Shown in pieces: positions 17,799 to 25,238 of a stretch of 40,900 bases of DNA. Under the pieces are notes generated by a model. It searched no databases and was not told the DNA's origin. It saw only the letters and a program-made list of their open reading frames with translations. Position 1 is the first letter of the stretch. The number at the start of each line of letters is the position of its first letter. The stretch covers positions 1 through 40,900 of the forward strand of contig CANNHN010000014.1 in the NCBI GenBank assembly GCA_947504725.1. The letters are read 5' to 3'. The translations under genes were made by a program, and so were the position numbers. This DNA comes from Bacteroidota bacterium. GTDB lineage: Bacteria > Bacteroidota > Bacteroidia > 2-12-FULL-35-15.

Positions 17799-18182
17799 CC
17801 ATTCAATTGCTTTTTCTTCGCTGGAGAAGATGCGTGTTGGGCGTGCAGGTTTATTAAATTGTAGAAAAGAATTCCCTACCAATTTTTGTGAAAATGACTG
17901 AATTACATAAGCTTCAGCACTTGCGAATGGGTCAGATTCAGCTGTAGCGATATAGGCTCTAGCTTTCGCATTAGGCAATGTAAATTTTGGTGTTGTAATT
18001 AATAATGGATATTTTTTCCCTTTTCCGTAATCTTCAAGAGCACCAACTATTTCTACAACATGTTTTATTTCCACATCATTGCTCGTTTTGATACAAACCC
18101 AAACCAATCCATCTGATCTAAAAGAAACGGATGATTCTTCAAACGTGTAAACTTTTATTATTTCTACCCCTTGTATTTGCAT
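17781..18182 (-). CDS. SpoIIAA/STAS-like protein, paralogue 1
   Basis: A soluble 133-residue alpha/beta protein. The C-terminal half has LVGNSFLQFNKPARPTRIF followed by EKAIEWLKSFL, a pattern comparable with SpoIIAA-like (STAS/SEC14-type) small proteins that end in F-x(3)-E-x-A-x-x-WL. Function in those families is loosely linked to lipid or protein binding and is not established for this one. It shares layout and C-terminal motif with the gene immediately upstream (18204-18590), so the two arose by duplication. Twenty-one nt separate them and they are probably one transcript. The final 18 bp overlap the convergent hydrolase gene. Confidence 0.8.
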   Translation of the reverse strand: MQIQGVEIIKVYTFEESSVSFRSDGLVWVCIKTSNDVEIKHVVEIVGALEDYGKGKKYPLLITTPKFTLPNAKARAYIATAESDPFASAEAYVIQSFSQKLVGNSFLQFNKPARPTRIFSSEEKAIEWLKSFL

Positions 18183-18203
18183 TCTTAAATATGATATTCT
18201 TAT

Positions 18204-18590
18204 TTACAAAAATGTTCTTAGCCATTTTAGAGCATCGTCTTCTTTTTTGAAAAGTTTTGTCGGACGAGTAGGTTTATCAAAACGGATATAAAAATTTCCC
18301 ACAATTCTTAATGCTTCAGACTCTGTTACAAATGCATTAGCTATTGTATAGATATTGTTTTCTTCACTAGCAGCAAATTTTCTTGCTTCAGCATCGCAGT
18401 GAGTGAAATTTTTCATGATTATTAGATTACAATATGCTTTCCCTTCGCCAATTTTTTTTATTGTCTCTAAATTCTCTTTTAAATGGAAAATTGTAATTGT
18501 GTCAAGCTCATTTATTTCATGGCGAATGATTCCATTTTCTTGAAAAGAAATAGCCCCGATGCTTATTTTCACTTTGTCTATTGTTTCCAA
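18204..18590 (-). CDS. SpoIIAA/STAS-like protein, paralogue 2 (TTG start)
   Basis: A soluble 128-residue protein, paralogous to the downstream 133-residue product: RIVGNFYIRFDKPTRPTKLF and DALKWLRTFL line up with the same regions there. The start is TTG at 18588-18590; an in-frame TAA lies two codons upstream and no ATG occurs before the conserved core, so TTG (or the GTG at codon 7) must be used. The promoter match at 18625-18655 would place the TTG about 28 nt from the transcript start, which supports it. No membrane segment or signal peptide. Function unknown; fold assignment is tentative. Confidence 0.8.
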   Translation of the reverse strand: METIDKVKISIGAISFQENGIIRHEINELDTITIFHLKENLETIKKIGEGKAYCNLIIMKNFTHCDAEARKFAASEENNIYTIANAFVTESEALRIVGNFYIRFDKPTRPTKLFKKEDDALKWLRTFL

Positions 18591-18624
18591 TTGTTAGTCG
18601 ATGATTATAAGTGTTTTGTCTATA

Positions 18625-18655
18625 CAAAGTTAATTTATGTAAAGGTGAAAAGCAA
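18625..18655 (-). promoter_or_regulatory. Promoter for the SpoIIAA-like pair (TTG-20-TAACTTTG)
   Basis: Minus-strand TTG (18653-18655) and TAACTTTG (18625-18632) are 20 nt apart, close to the Bacteroidota consensus of -33 TTG and -7 TAnnTTTG. It lies 35 bp upstream of the TTG start codon. Confidence 0.55.
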
Positions 18656-18699
18656 GTCGAAAAGAGGAAAAAATATATGTACCTACATTTAATTAATCA

Positions 18700-18707
18700 T
18701 ATCTTTG
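18700..18707 (+). promoter_or_regulatory. Candidate -7 element (TATCTTTG) for the ABC exporter
   Basis: TATCTTTG is a perfect TAnnTTTG match ending 19 bp before the ATG at 18727; no clear -33 element. Confidence 0.5.
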
Positions 18708-18726
18708 TTTTATATTTTTTCTAGTT

Positions 18727-20490
18727 ATGAAACTTTTATTTAATTATCTCAAACGATATAAGTGGTTCGTGTTGTTAGCCTTAGTTTTGGCAGCAATAAA
18801 CCAAATTTTCTCTTTAATAGATACGTATATCTTTAGTAGAATCGTTGACGATTTTGCTACAACTCCACATTTAAAAACAGAGCATCATGATGTTTTGACT
18901 CGTTACGAATTTGTAAAAGGAGTCGGACTCTTAATATTGCTGGGTATGGGAGTTGCAATGGTGTCGCGAATTGCTAAAAATTTTCAAGATTATTTTGTAA
19001 ATGTAATCACTCAAAAATTAGGTGCTCAAATTTATTCAGATGGATTGAAACATTCGTTGGAATTACCTTATTCTGTATTTGAGGATCAACGAAGTGGAGA
19101 AACATTAGGAAAACTACAAAAGGTGAGAAGTGATGTTGAGAAAGTAATTATGGCTTTTATTAGCATTTTATTTACTTCGCTAGTAGGTGTTGTGTTTGTT
19201 ATGATTTATTCCATTAACATCCATTGGGGAATTGCGGTTGTTTATTTTTCTGCTGTTCCTATTCTTGCCTTTATTTCATCCGTATTAAGTAAGAAAATAA
19301 AAGTAATTCAGAAAAAAATTGTTGGTGAAACAACTGCTTTGGCAGGCTCAACAACTGAATCGCTAAGAAATATTGAACTTATAAAAAGTTTGGGTTTGGC
19401 AGATCAGGAAATTAAACGATTGAATAGCACGACTATTAAAATACTTGGATTAGAATTGAAGAAAGTCCGCTATGTTCGAAGTATTAGTTTTATTCAAGGA
19501 ACTTTTGTTAATTTTTTAAGAAGTAGTATTTTGTTTTTATTAATGTATTTTATTTTTGGCGACATCTTATCATTAGGCCAGTTGTTTGCAATGCAAATTT
19601 ATTCCTTTTTTATTTTTGGTCCACTTCAAGAGCTTGGAAACATTATTAATATTTATCGTGAAGCGGAAGTTTCTTTGGATAATTTCAAAGCAATTTTGGA
19701 TACTCCAAAAGAAGTTAAACCAAACTTACCCGTTAACATAAATGGAGTAGAAAAATTAGAGTTTTCGAATGTAAGTTTCAAACATCATACAGCAAGTAAT
19801 CATGCCTTAGATGGAATTTCATTTGAAACAAAAAAAGGTGAAACAATTGCTTTTGTTGGTCCGTCAGGCTCCGGTAAAACAACTTTGGTTAAATTGTTGG
19901 TCGGTTTGTATCAACCATTAGATGGTAAAATTGAATACAATGGAAATAATTACAACACGATTGACCTCGATAATTTACGTTCTCAAATAGGTTTTGTAAC
20001 ACAAGACACACAATTGTTTTCTGGTACAATTAAAGAAAATTTATTGTTTGTTGCGCCAAATGCAACTGATGCAGAATGTTTGGATGTGTTAGAAAAAGCT
20101 GCTTGTCAGAGTTTATTAGCGAGAGCCGATAATGGAATTAATACGATGATTGGTGAAGGTGGAGTTAAAGTATCTGGTGGTGAAAAACAACGATTATCAA
20201 TTGCGCGAGCATTGTTACGTAAACCTTCTTTGTTGGTATTTGATGAAGCCACTTCATCCTTAGATTCTATAACCGAAGAGGAAATTAGTAAAACAGTGAA
20301 ATCACTTTCGGAAAACAAAAACCAAGTAACCATAATGATTGCGCATAGGTTAAGCACAATAATGCATGCTGATAAGATTTTTTGTTTAGAAAAGGGTAAA
20401 ATTACGGAGCAAGGAAAACATGATGATCTGCTTTCTCAAAAAGGTTTGTATTACGCCATGTGGAGACAACAAATAGGAGAGAGAGCCTAA
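18727..20490 (+). CDS. ABC exporter half-transporter (fused membrane and ATPase domains)
   Basis: A 587-residue type IV ABC exporter subunit (MsbA/multidrug-like) that would work as a homodimer in the inner membrane. Residues about 1-320 contain six transmembrane segments (for example FVLLALVLAAINQIF, GVVFVMIYSINIHWGI and SILFLLMYFIFG). The nucleotide-binding domain spans about 340-580 with Walker A GPSGSGKTT (Lys384), Q-loop GFVTQDTQLF, signature VSGGEKQ (from 482), Walker B LLVFDEAT (Asp506, Glu507) and the switch His in IAHRLST. All catalytic residues are intact. The substrate (lipid, drug or peptide) cannot be deduced. Single gene, diverging from the SpoIIAA-like pair. Confidence 0.95.
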   Translation: MKLLFNYLKRYKWFVLLALVLAAINQIFSLIDTYIFSRIVDDFATTPHLKTEHHDVLTRYEFVKGVGLLILLGMGVAMVSRIAKNFQDYFVNVITQKLGAQIYSDGLKHSLELPYSVFEDQRSGETLGKLQKVRSDVEKVIMAFISILFTSLVGVVFVMIYSINIHWGIAVVYFSAVPILAFISSVLSKKIKVIQKKIVGETTALAGSTTESLRNIELIKSLGLADQEIKRLNSTTIKILGLELKKVRYVRSISFIQGTFVNFLRSSILFLLMYFIFGDILSLGQLFAMQIYSFFIFGPLQELGNIINIYREAEVSLDNFKAILDTPKEVKPNLPVNINGVEKLEFSNVSFKHHTASNHALDGISFETKKGETIAFVGPSGSGKTTLVKLLVGLYQPLDGKIEYNGNNYNTIDLDNLRSQIGFVTQDTQLFSGTIKENLLFVAPNATDAECLDVLEKAACQSLLARADNGINTMIGEGGVKVSGGEKQRLSIARALLRKPSLLVFDEATSSLDSITEEEISKTVKSLSENKNQVTIMIAHRLSTIMHADKIFCLEKGKITEQGKHDDLLSQKGLYYAMWRQQIGERA

Positions 20491-20632
20491 TTCATATCTT
20501 TTTTGAAAATGTGATTTTAGATTTAGTTACTACAAATTGATGTCTTACTTCAAACTAAAGAAGTGAATCAATATTGCTAAAGGAATTAAAAATGCTTCTT
20601 TTCTGCGAGGTTTTTTAACTGCAGGTTTTGAA

Positions 20633-21304
20633 TTATCTTTTTTTCTTAGAGACATGTATAGGAGTTACTACGATTGGACAAAAACTATTTTTGAATAAAA
20701 CTTTTTTCTTTTCAAAGCCACCAAGCTTATTATCATATACTAAACAATAATAGCCTTTTGCATATTCCGAAATGTTGATTGAGTTTCCATAGCCTTGTTT
20801 TACAATCGCTCCGTAAGGGTTATAAACAATAAAATAAGTGTCACTCGAAAATTCTAACAATAAATTTTTATTTTTTACAGCATAGGTAACTGCTTCCTTT
20901 TTAGAATAAAACATTATTGCATCAGAAAACTTACTCATTTTATCATAACCTTTTTGCTTTATTCTGAATTTGTTTTCACCACTATTTAAAATTACAGGAA
21001 CTGAATATGAGTTTGGTGTCGGACTGCCAACTCCGTTTATTTTTGCTACGGTGACCCATTTGTCGAAAATAAATTGCTCAACAATATAAGGCAATGACCC
21101 TGATTCGTTTTTAGATGTCCAACTAACCATTCCATCTTTGCTTATTTTGAATGTTTGGATTTCGAAAGTTGCTAATATTTTCTCTGCTTTTGCATCACTG
21201 CCTTTCCCTTCAATTCTTACATTTTTATCCTCTCCCGCACTAATAGTAAAAGGATGCAAAAAAACAAAAGCTAAAAATGACAATATGTAAAGTGCTCTTT
21301 TCAT
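20633..21304 (-). CDS. Secreted protein of unknown function, probably frame-broken at an A7 tract near its end
   Basis: A 223-residue product as read, with a signal peptide (RALYILSFLAFVFLHPF, cleavage near ISAG). The middle resembles an Ig/fibronectin-like module (TFKISKDGMVSWTSKNESG, SGENKFRIKQKG). Residues about 150-205 recall the strand pattern of a T9SS type A sorting domain (YFIVYNPYGAIVKQG, EYAKGYYCLVYD), but more residues follow, so it is not a canonical C-terminal signal. The frame stops at 20633-20635 just after a run of seven adenines (minus strand, 20638-20644). Removing one A would extend the protein by about 31 residues to a stop at 20545-20547 with a basic stretch and a hydrophobic end (AFLIPLAILIHFFSLK), which looks like real coding sequence. 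Sequencing error, phase variation or frameshifting are all possible. Confidence 0.75.
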   Translation of the reverse strand: MKRALYILSFLAFVFLHPFTISAGEDKNVRIEGKGSDAKAEKILATFEIQTFKISKDGMVSWTSKNESGSLPYIVEQFIFDKWVTVAKINGVGSPTPNSYSVPVILNSGENKFRIKQKGYDKMSKFSDAIMFYSKKEAVTYAVKNKNLLLEFSSDTYFIVYNPYGAIVKQGYGNSINISEYAKGYYCLVYDNKLGGFEKKKVLFKNSFCPIVVTPIHVSKKKR

Positions 21305-21332
21305 ATCAGTTATGAATTAGTATTGGTTGGAG

Positions 21333-21340
21333 CAAAATTA
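21333..21340 (-). promoter_or_regulatory. Candidate -7 element (TAATTTTG) for the secreted protein
   Basis: Minus-strand TAATTTTG, 29 bp upstream of the ATG at 21304. Confidence 0.4.
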
Positions 21341-21518
21341 GAATACTTAGGAAAGTCTTTTTAGAGAGGAATTAAAAGTAATTAACATTGATATGTTAAT
21401 TACGTCTGAGTGTGTAGTATTAATAGCTAGTTTGTCGATTGTTAATACTGTTAATAACCTTGAAGATATTGTTTTTAATGGTCTGTGGGAGCAAAAAATT
21501 GGTTGTGCTTCGTAAGCA

Positions 21519-21573
21519 CTTCGACTCCGCTCAGTGTGGCGTCTGTGATGTCACCCTGAGCGGAGTCGAAGGG
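21519..21573. repeat. Palindromic dispersed-type element with 16-bp perfect arms
   Basis: CTTCGACTCCGCTCAG (21519-21534) is the exact reverse complement of 21556-21571, with a 21-nt spacer. The right arm belongs to a 25-nt unit (21549-21573, starting TGTCACCCTGAGCGGAG) that recurs with one difference at 26661-26685. It lies 23 bp past the stop of the esterase gene and may act as its terminator. Confidence 0.85.
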
Positions 21574-21596
21574 GGGCAACTATTGGGAAATAGCAA

Positions 21597-22811
21597 TCAC
21601 TTCAAATCCTTCACGCTCACAAACACCGTTTTATATTGCTTTTTACAGCCACTAGCATCCGTCTCTGTAACATTGACACATCCACTTGATGCGCCCCAGT
21701 TCAATGCTACTGCGTTTGTGTTTTGTCCGCTAACTAGTGTGCAGCCTTCAGGATATTTCCATTCGTAGGAAGATCCTGCTATTAATGTAACTGAATAAGA
21801 AACGGTTTGTTTTAAAAATGCTTCATGCGGACCGTCAATTTCAGGTGCTTTGATTAATCCGAAATCATAAGCTGTAAACAAGGTTGAATTGTAATTTTTA
21901 TCTTTTGAAAAAAACACACGCTTGTTGAATTGGTTTTTGCATTTTCCTGGATCAATCAATAATGCATGGTTGAGTTTGTTTACTTTATAAAAAACGACTG
22001 CCTCTTTTTTTGTTGAGCTGTTGTAGGCCATCCTTTGTATGTCTTTTATTCCTACATAGCCATCAATCGTTTCTGAAGGTGTTGTAGAAATGTGATGAAG
22101 ATTCGTCCATTGTTTCATAATTTCTACCCCGTTACGTTTGTTCACAATCAAATCATTGTTTCCTTGATAAATAATCATACGTGGATATTCTCCTTTGTAA
22201 TTTGGATTTTGTTTGCGAACAATGTTTCCCCATTTCTCTGCTGATTTTACTCTCCAACCCACAAAAGCCATAGCCGCAGTTATATAACCGTTTCCTGCTT
22301 TGTATGCACCGCCAGCAAAAATGGCTCCTGCATTAAATGTTTCTGGATAATCCGCCATCATAATTACACCCATTGCTGCTCCTGCTGACAAACCTGTTAC
22401 AAATACTTTGGATGAATCAATATTGTAATTTGCTTTCATATAATCCACCATGTGTTTGATGGATCCATTTTCTCCGCGACCTTTATTTGTATGTCTACGT
22501 TTAAACCATCTGAAACATCTTTCTGGATTATTGATTCTTCGCTGTTGCGGATATAAAACATAAAAGCCATTCTCATCAGCCAACTTACTCCATCCCGATT
22601 GCTTCTGAACTTTTGTTGCACATTGCAAACACCCATGCAATACAACTACCATAGGTGCTGGCTTGCTCTTATCTACATTCGGAGGAGTATGCAAAAACAT
22701 TTTTAAATGTCCTTTGTTTTTTCCAAAATGACGAACGCGTTTTAGTTTTTGAGAATAGGAAAATTGAAAGAAGAAAAATGTGAGAAGTATAAGTAAGTGT
22801 TTTTTTTGCAT
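21597..22811 (-). CDS. Extracellular PHB-depolymerase-family esterase with C-terminal PKD-like module
   Basis: A 404-residue secreted serine esterase. Residues 1-20 are a signal peptide (KKHLLILLTFFFFQFSYS). The catalytic domain (about 35-310) has the oxyanion strand VVVLHGCLQC, YVLYPQQ, RCFRWF, the lipase box GLSAG (Ser142), and HG/NH blocks (IIYQGNNDLIV for the acid, NKLNHALLID for the His), the layout of the PHB depolymerase/feruloyl esterase family. Real substrates range from polyhydroxybutyrate to acetyl- or feruloyl-xylan and cannot be separated by motif. The last 75 residues form a PKD-like beta module (SSYEWKYPEGC, SGCVNVTETDASGCKK). No full T9SS sorting domain is obvious. Single gene flanked by the palindrome on its 3' side. 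Confidence 0.9.
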   Translation of the reverse strand: MQKKHLLILLTFFFFQFSYSQKLKRVRHFGKNKGHLKMFLHTPPNVDKSKPAPMVVVLHGCLQCATKVQKQSGWSKLADENGFYVLYPQQRRINNPERCFRWFKRRHTNKGRGENGSIKHMVDYMKANYNIDSSKVFVTGLSAGAAMGVIMMADYPETFNAGAIFAGGAYKAGNGYITAAMAFVGWRVKSAEKWGNIVRKQNPNYKGEYPRMIIYQGNNDLIVNKRNGVEIMKQWTNLHHISTTPSETIDGYVGIKDIQRMAYNSSTKKEAVVFYKVNKLNHALLIDPGKCKNQFNKRVFFSKDKNYNSTLFTAYDFGLIKAPEIDGPHEAFLKQTVSYSVTLIAGSSYEWKYPEGCTLVSGQNTNAVALNWGASSGCVNVTETDASGCKKQYKTVFVSVKDLK

Positions 22812-22947
22812 TAAGATTTAGTTTAATAATTATAAGCGACTCAATTCATGCTAGATACTTATTTATGTGTGAAATTCGCAACTTAATTTTAAAAAGTAGA
22901 ATCGTTTTTTTGCTGAATAGTTAATGCTACTTTGAGCTTTCTAGGGA

Positions 22948-23916
22948 TTAATTTTCTGCAATTTTTAGTGTCACATTCCCTGTTTTTTGTCCAGTTTCAA
23001 CATAAATGTAAGCTTCAGCAATTTGTTCCAAATTATATGTTCTGTCAATTACGGGTTTGAATTCACCTTTTTCAACAAGTTTTTTAATAAATTCAACATC
23101 CGCTTTAGTAATACTAGGAATAGGAAACAGAAGTCGCTTGCCTCCCCACAAAGGTGTGGTTAATGCTAAAAGTATATTTTCTCCATTCTTCCCTAATTCT
23201 GTTGAGATGTAAATTCCTTTGTCTACTAGTAATGGTTTGCATTGTCCATATGAACTTTTGCCAACAGCATCAAAAATAAAATGAAACTTAGTTTCTGTTT
23301 TTGTAAAATCTTCTGTCTGATAATCTATAACAACATCTGCTCCAAGAGATTTTACAAGCGCTACATTTTTTGTATTACAAACTGCAGTTACATGTGCGCC
23401 AAAATGTTTTAATAATTGTACTGCAGCAGAACCAATAGCACCCGTTGCGCCATTTACCAAAACATTTTGACCACGTTCAACTTTCGCAGCTTTGATATCC
23501 ACTAATGCATAATGCGATCCTTCTGTCAGCGCTGCCGCTTCATTAAATGAGCTGCCACTTGGCATTGTTGTCACTGCAGCAGTTTCTGGAATCGTTAAAT
23601 ATTCTCCATGACCACCAAACGATTTGTCGTTAAAACCAAAAACCTTGTCGCCAATTTTAAATGTAGTTACAGTCGATCCAATTTCTTCTATGATTCCCGC
23701 AAATTCACAACCCAAAATTTGGTACTTTGGTTTAAGTAGCCCAGACCAAAAGCGAGAAATAAAATATTCTGCACTTCGGAAACCAGAATCGGTTCGATTT
23801 ACCGTGCTAGCATATACTTTAACTAAAATTTCGTTTTCTTTTGGATTTGGTTTGGGTGTCTCTGTCAGTTTAGCAACTTCGGGAGGTCCATATTGAGTAT
23901 ATACTGCAGCTTTCAT
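22948..23916 (-). CDS. Zinc-independent MDR oxidoreductase (quinone oxidoreductase-like)
   Basis: An NAD(P)H-dependent medium-chain dehydrogenase/reductase of 322 residues, cytosolic. The N-terminal catalytic domain opens MKAAVYTQYGPPEV and has the NRTDSGFR region, GCEFAGIIEEIG and GDKVFGF; the cysteine ligands of the structural zinc lobe are absent, as in quinone oxidoreductases. The Rossmann domain has the dinucleotide motif NGATGAIGSAAVQL (about 154-167). Substrate unknown; quinones, enones and acyl compounds are usual. It begins 5 nt after the NamZ stop, so both are probably on one transcript, although no functional link is apparent. Confidence 0.92.
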   Translation of the reverse strand: MKAAVYTQYGPPEVAKLTETPKPNPKENEILVKVYASTVNRTDSGFRSAEYFISRFWSGLLKPKYQILGCEFAGIIEEIGSTVTTFKIGDKVFGFNDKSFGGHGEYLTIPETAAVTTMPSGSSFNEAAALTEGSHYALVDIKAAKVERGQNVLVNGATGAIGSAAVQLLKHFGAHVTAVCNTKNVALVKSLGADVVIDYQTEDFTKTETKFHFIFDAVGKSSYGQCKPLLVDKGIYISTELGKNGENILLALTTPLWGGKRLLFPIPSITKADVEFIKKLVEKGEFKPVIDRTYNLEQIAEAYIYVETGQKTGNVTLKIAEN

Positions 23917-23921
23917 GGTTT

Positions 23922-25139
23922 CTAAAAATCCTTATACAACAAATACTTTTTCCTAACTAATTTGAATTTTGCAATTCCTGGTTCCCAACTTTTGCGAATC
24001 ACTTCTTCTTTTACTCCGTCTTTTATTTGTTGTTGCAATGTGGCATTTCCTGCGTGAAAATTAAAGTTTTCATCAAAGAATTTTGTTTTGTCTGCTGTAT
24101 TGGAATAGGTTCCCATTAGCCAAAACAAATATATTTTCTTTGCATCCTTCATGTATTCTTTTCCAAACTCTGAAAGATTATGCCCTTTACATTCAATTCC
24201 TTTGTACTTCGGTTCCATTGCTCCAGGCTTTGGTTGTGGCGTAAATTTATAATTCGCTTTTTCTAAAACCGGACTTCCAATAACTTGAAATGGTAAATCA
24301 CTTCCTCTTCCTACCGAAATTTGTGTGCCTTCAAACAATCCTAAACTCGGATATAAATAAATAGAACTCATGTTAGGTAAATTTGGTGAAGGACGAATAC
24401 CTAGCTCAAACATATCCTTGTGTTCGTATCCAATTATTGAAATTACTTTCAAATTGCATTTCACTCCGCCTTTCAACCAACCTTCACCATTAATCATTTG
24501 CGCGTATTCTCCAATCGTCATTCCGTAAACAATTGGAACTGGATGCAATCCTAAAAACGATTTGTAAGCATCTTCCAAAATGGGTCCATCTATATAATGG
24601 CCGTTTGGATTAGGGCGATCCAATACAATTACTTGTTTGTTGTTTTCTGCACATGCTTCCATCACATAATGCAACGTGGATAAATAAGTATAAAAACGCA
24701 CGCCTACATCTTGAATATCAAAAATCACAACATCTACATCTTTTAAATCAGTTGCAGATGGTTTTTTGTTTTTTCCATAAAGCGAAATAATACTCAATCC
24801 TGTTTTTGAATCTTTTTCGGTGGCTACTTTTTCGCCCGCATCCACTAATCCACGAAAACCATGTTCCGGACAAAATACTTTTTTAACGGAGACTTTTAAA
24901 GAAATAAGACTATCAACTAAATGAGTGTTTTTGATAATAGACGATTGATTGGCAACAATAGCAACCGATTTGTTTTTAAGTAATGGAAGGTATTCGTTTG
25001 TTTGGTATGCTCCAACTTTTAAGTCGTTAATCGTTTTTACAACCGTTTCTATTTGAGTAATGCCTTGTGCGTTTGCTAGTGATGTAAAGAGAAATAGAGT
25101 AACGATTGTAAAGATTTCTCGGCAAGCTCGAAAGGACAT
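23922..25139 (-). CDS. DUF1343/NamZ-like exo-beta-N-acetylmuramidase
   Basis: Secreted enzyme of the DUF1343 (NamZ, GH171) family, whose characterised member releases MurNAc from the non-reducing end of peptidoglycan fragments, so a role in wall turnover is likely. Hallmarks are VFCPEHGFRG and DAGEKV, DVDVVIFDIQDVGVRFYTYL, VLDRPNP with GPIL, PIVYGMTIGEYA, and RPSPNLPNM with LFEGTQISVGRG. Several start codons exist: TTG at 25214, ATG at 25178, 25151 and 25139. I chose 25139 because it gives a normal 24-residue signal peptide ending LANAQ and leaves a leader after a weak promoter-like site at 25189-25196; 25178 is the main alternative. The signal-peptide start lies inside a palindromic dispersed element (25110-25173). 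Probable operon with the oxidoreductase gene. Confidence 0.88.
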   Translation of the reverse strand: MSFRACREIFTIVTLFLFTSLANAQGITQIETVVKTINDLKVGAYQTNEYLPLLKNKSVAIVANQSSIIKNTHLVDSLISLKVSVKKVFCPEHGFRGLVDAGEKVATEKDSKTGLSIISLYGKNKKPSATDLKDVDVVIFDIQDVGVRFYTYLSTLHYVMEACAENNKQVIVLDRPNPNGHYIDGPILEDAYKSFLGLHPVPIVYGMTIGEYAQMINGEGWLKGGVKCNLKVISIIGYEHKDMFELGIRPSPNLPNMSSIYLYPSLGLFEGTQISVGRGSDLPFQVIGSPVLEKANYKFTPQPKPGAMEPKYKGIECKGHNLSEFGKEYMKDAKKIYLFWLMGTYSNTADKTKFFDENFNFHAGNATLQQQIKDGVKEEVIRKSWEPGIAKFKLVRKKYLLYKDF

Positions 25140-25173
25140 GCTAATGGGCATTGTTATTATAAAACGAGAGATC
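25110..25173. repeat. Palindromic dispersed-type element overlapping the NamZ start region
   Basis: Read on the minus strand, 25138-25110 (TGTCCTTTCGAGC... then GAGAAATCTTT) closely matches the unit at 28104-28133. Its partner arm at 25165-25173 (CGAGAGATC) pairs with 25113-25121 at 8 of 9 positions. It supplies the codons of the signal-peptide n-region of the NamZ-like gene. Confidence 0.65.
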
Positions 25174-25197
25174 AACATTCTTTTAATTCTAAAATAG

Positions 25198-25205
25198 TAT
25201 TTTTG
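25198..25205 (+). promoter_or_regulatory. Candidate -7 element (TATTTTTG) for the LolC/E-type permease
   Basis: TATTTTTG matches TAnnTTTG and ends 33 bp before the TTG start at 25239, leaving a leader of about 28 nt. Confidence 0.45.
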
Positions 25206-25238
25206 TAAAAACAATTAATCAAGCAAAGCTAATAAATT

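Noticed and set aside
21439-21768. Plus-strand frame of 109 codons across the palindrome and the esterase 3' end
   Set aside because: It crosses a dispersed palindrome and lies antisense to conserved PKD-like coding sequence; no family or export signal.
25140-25214. TTG at 25214 as start of the NamZ-like gene
   Set aside because: It overlaps the region of the divergent promoter and adds a charged leader before the signal peptide; internal ATGs fit better.
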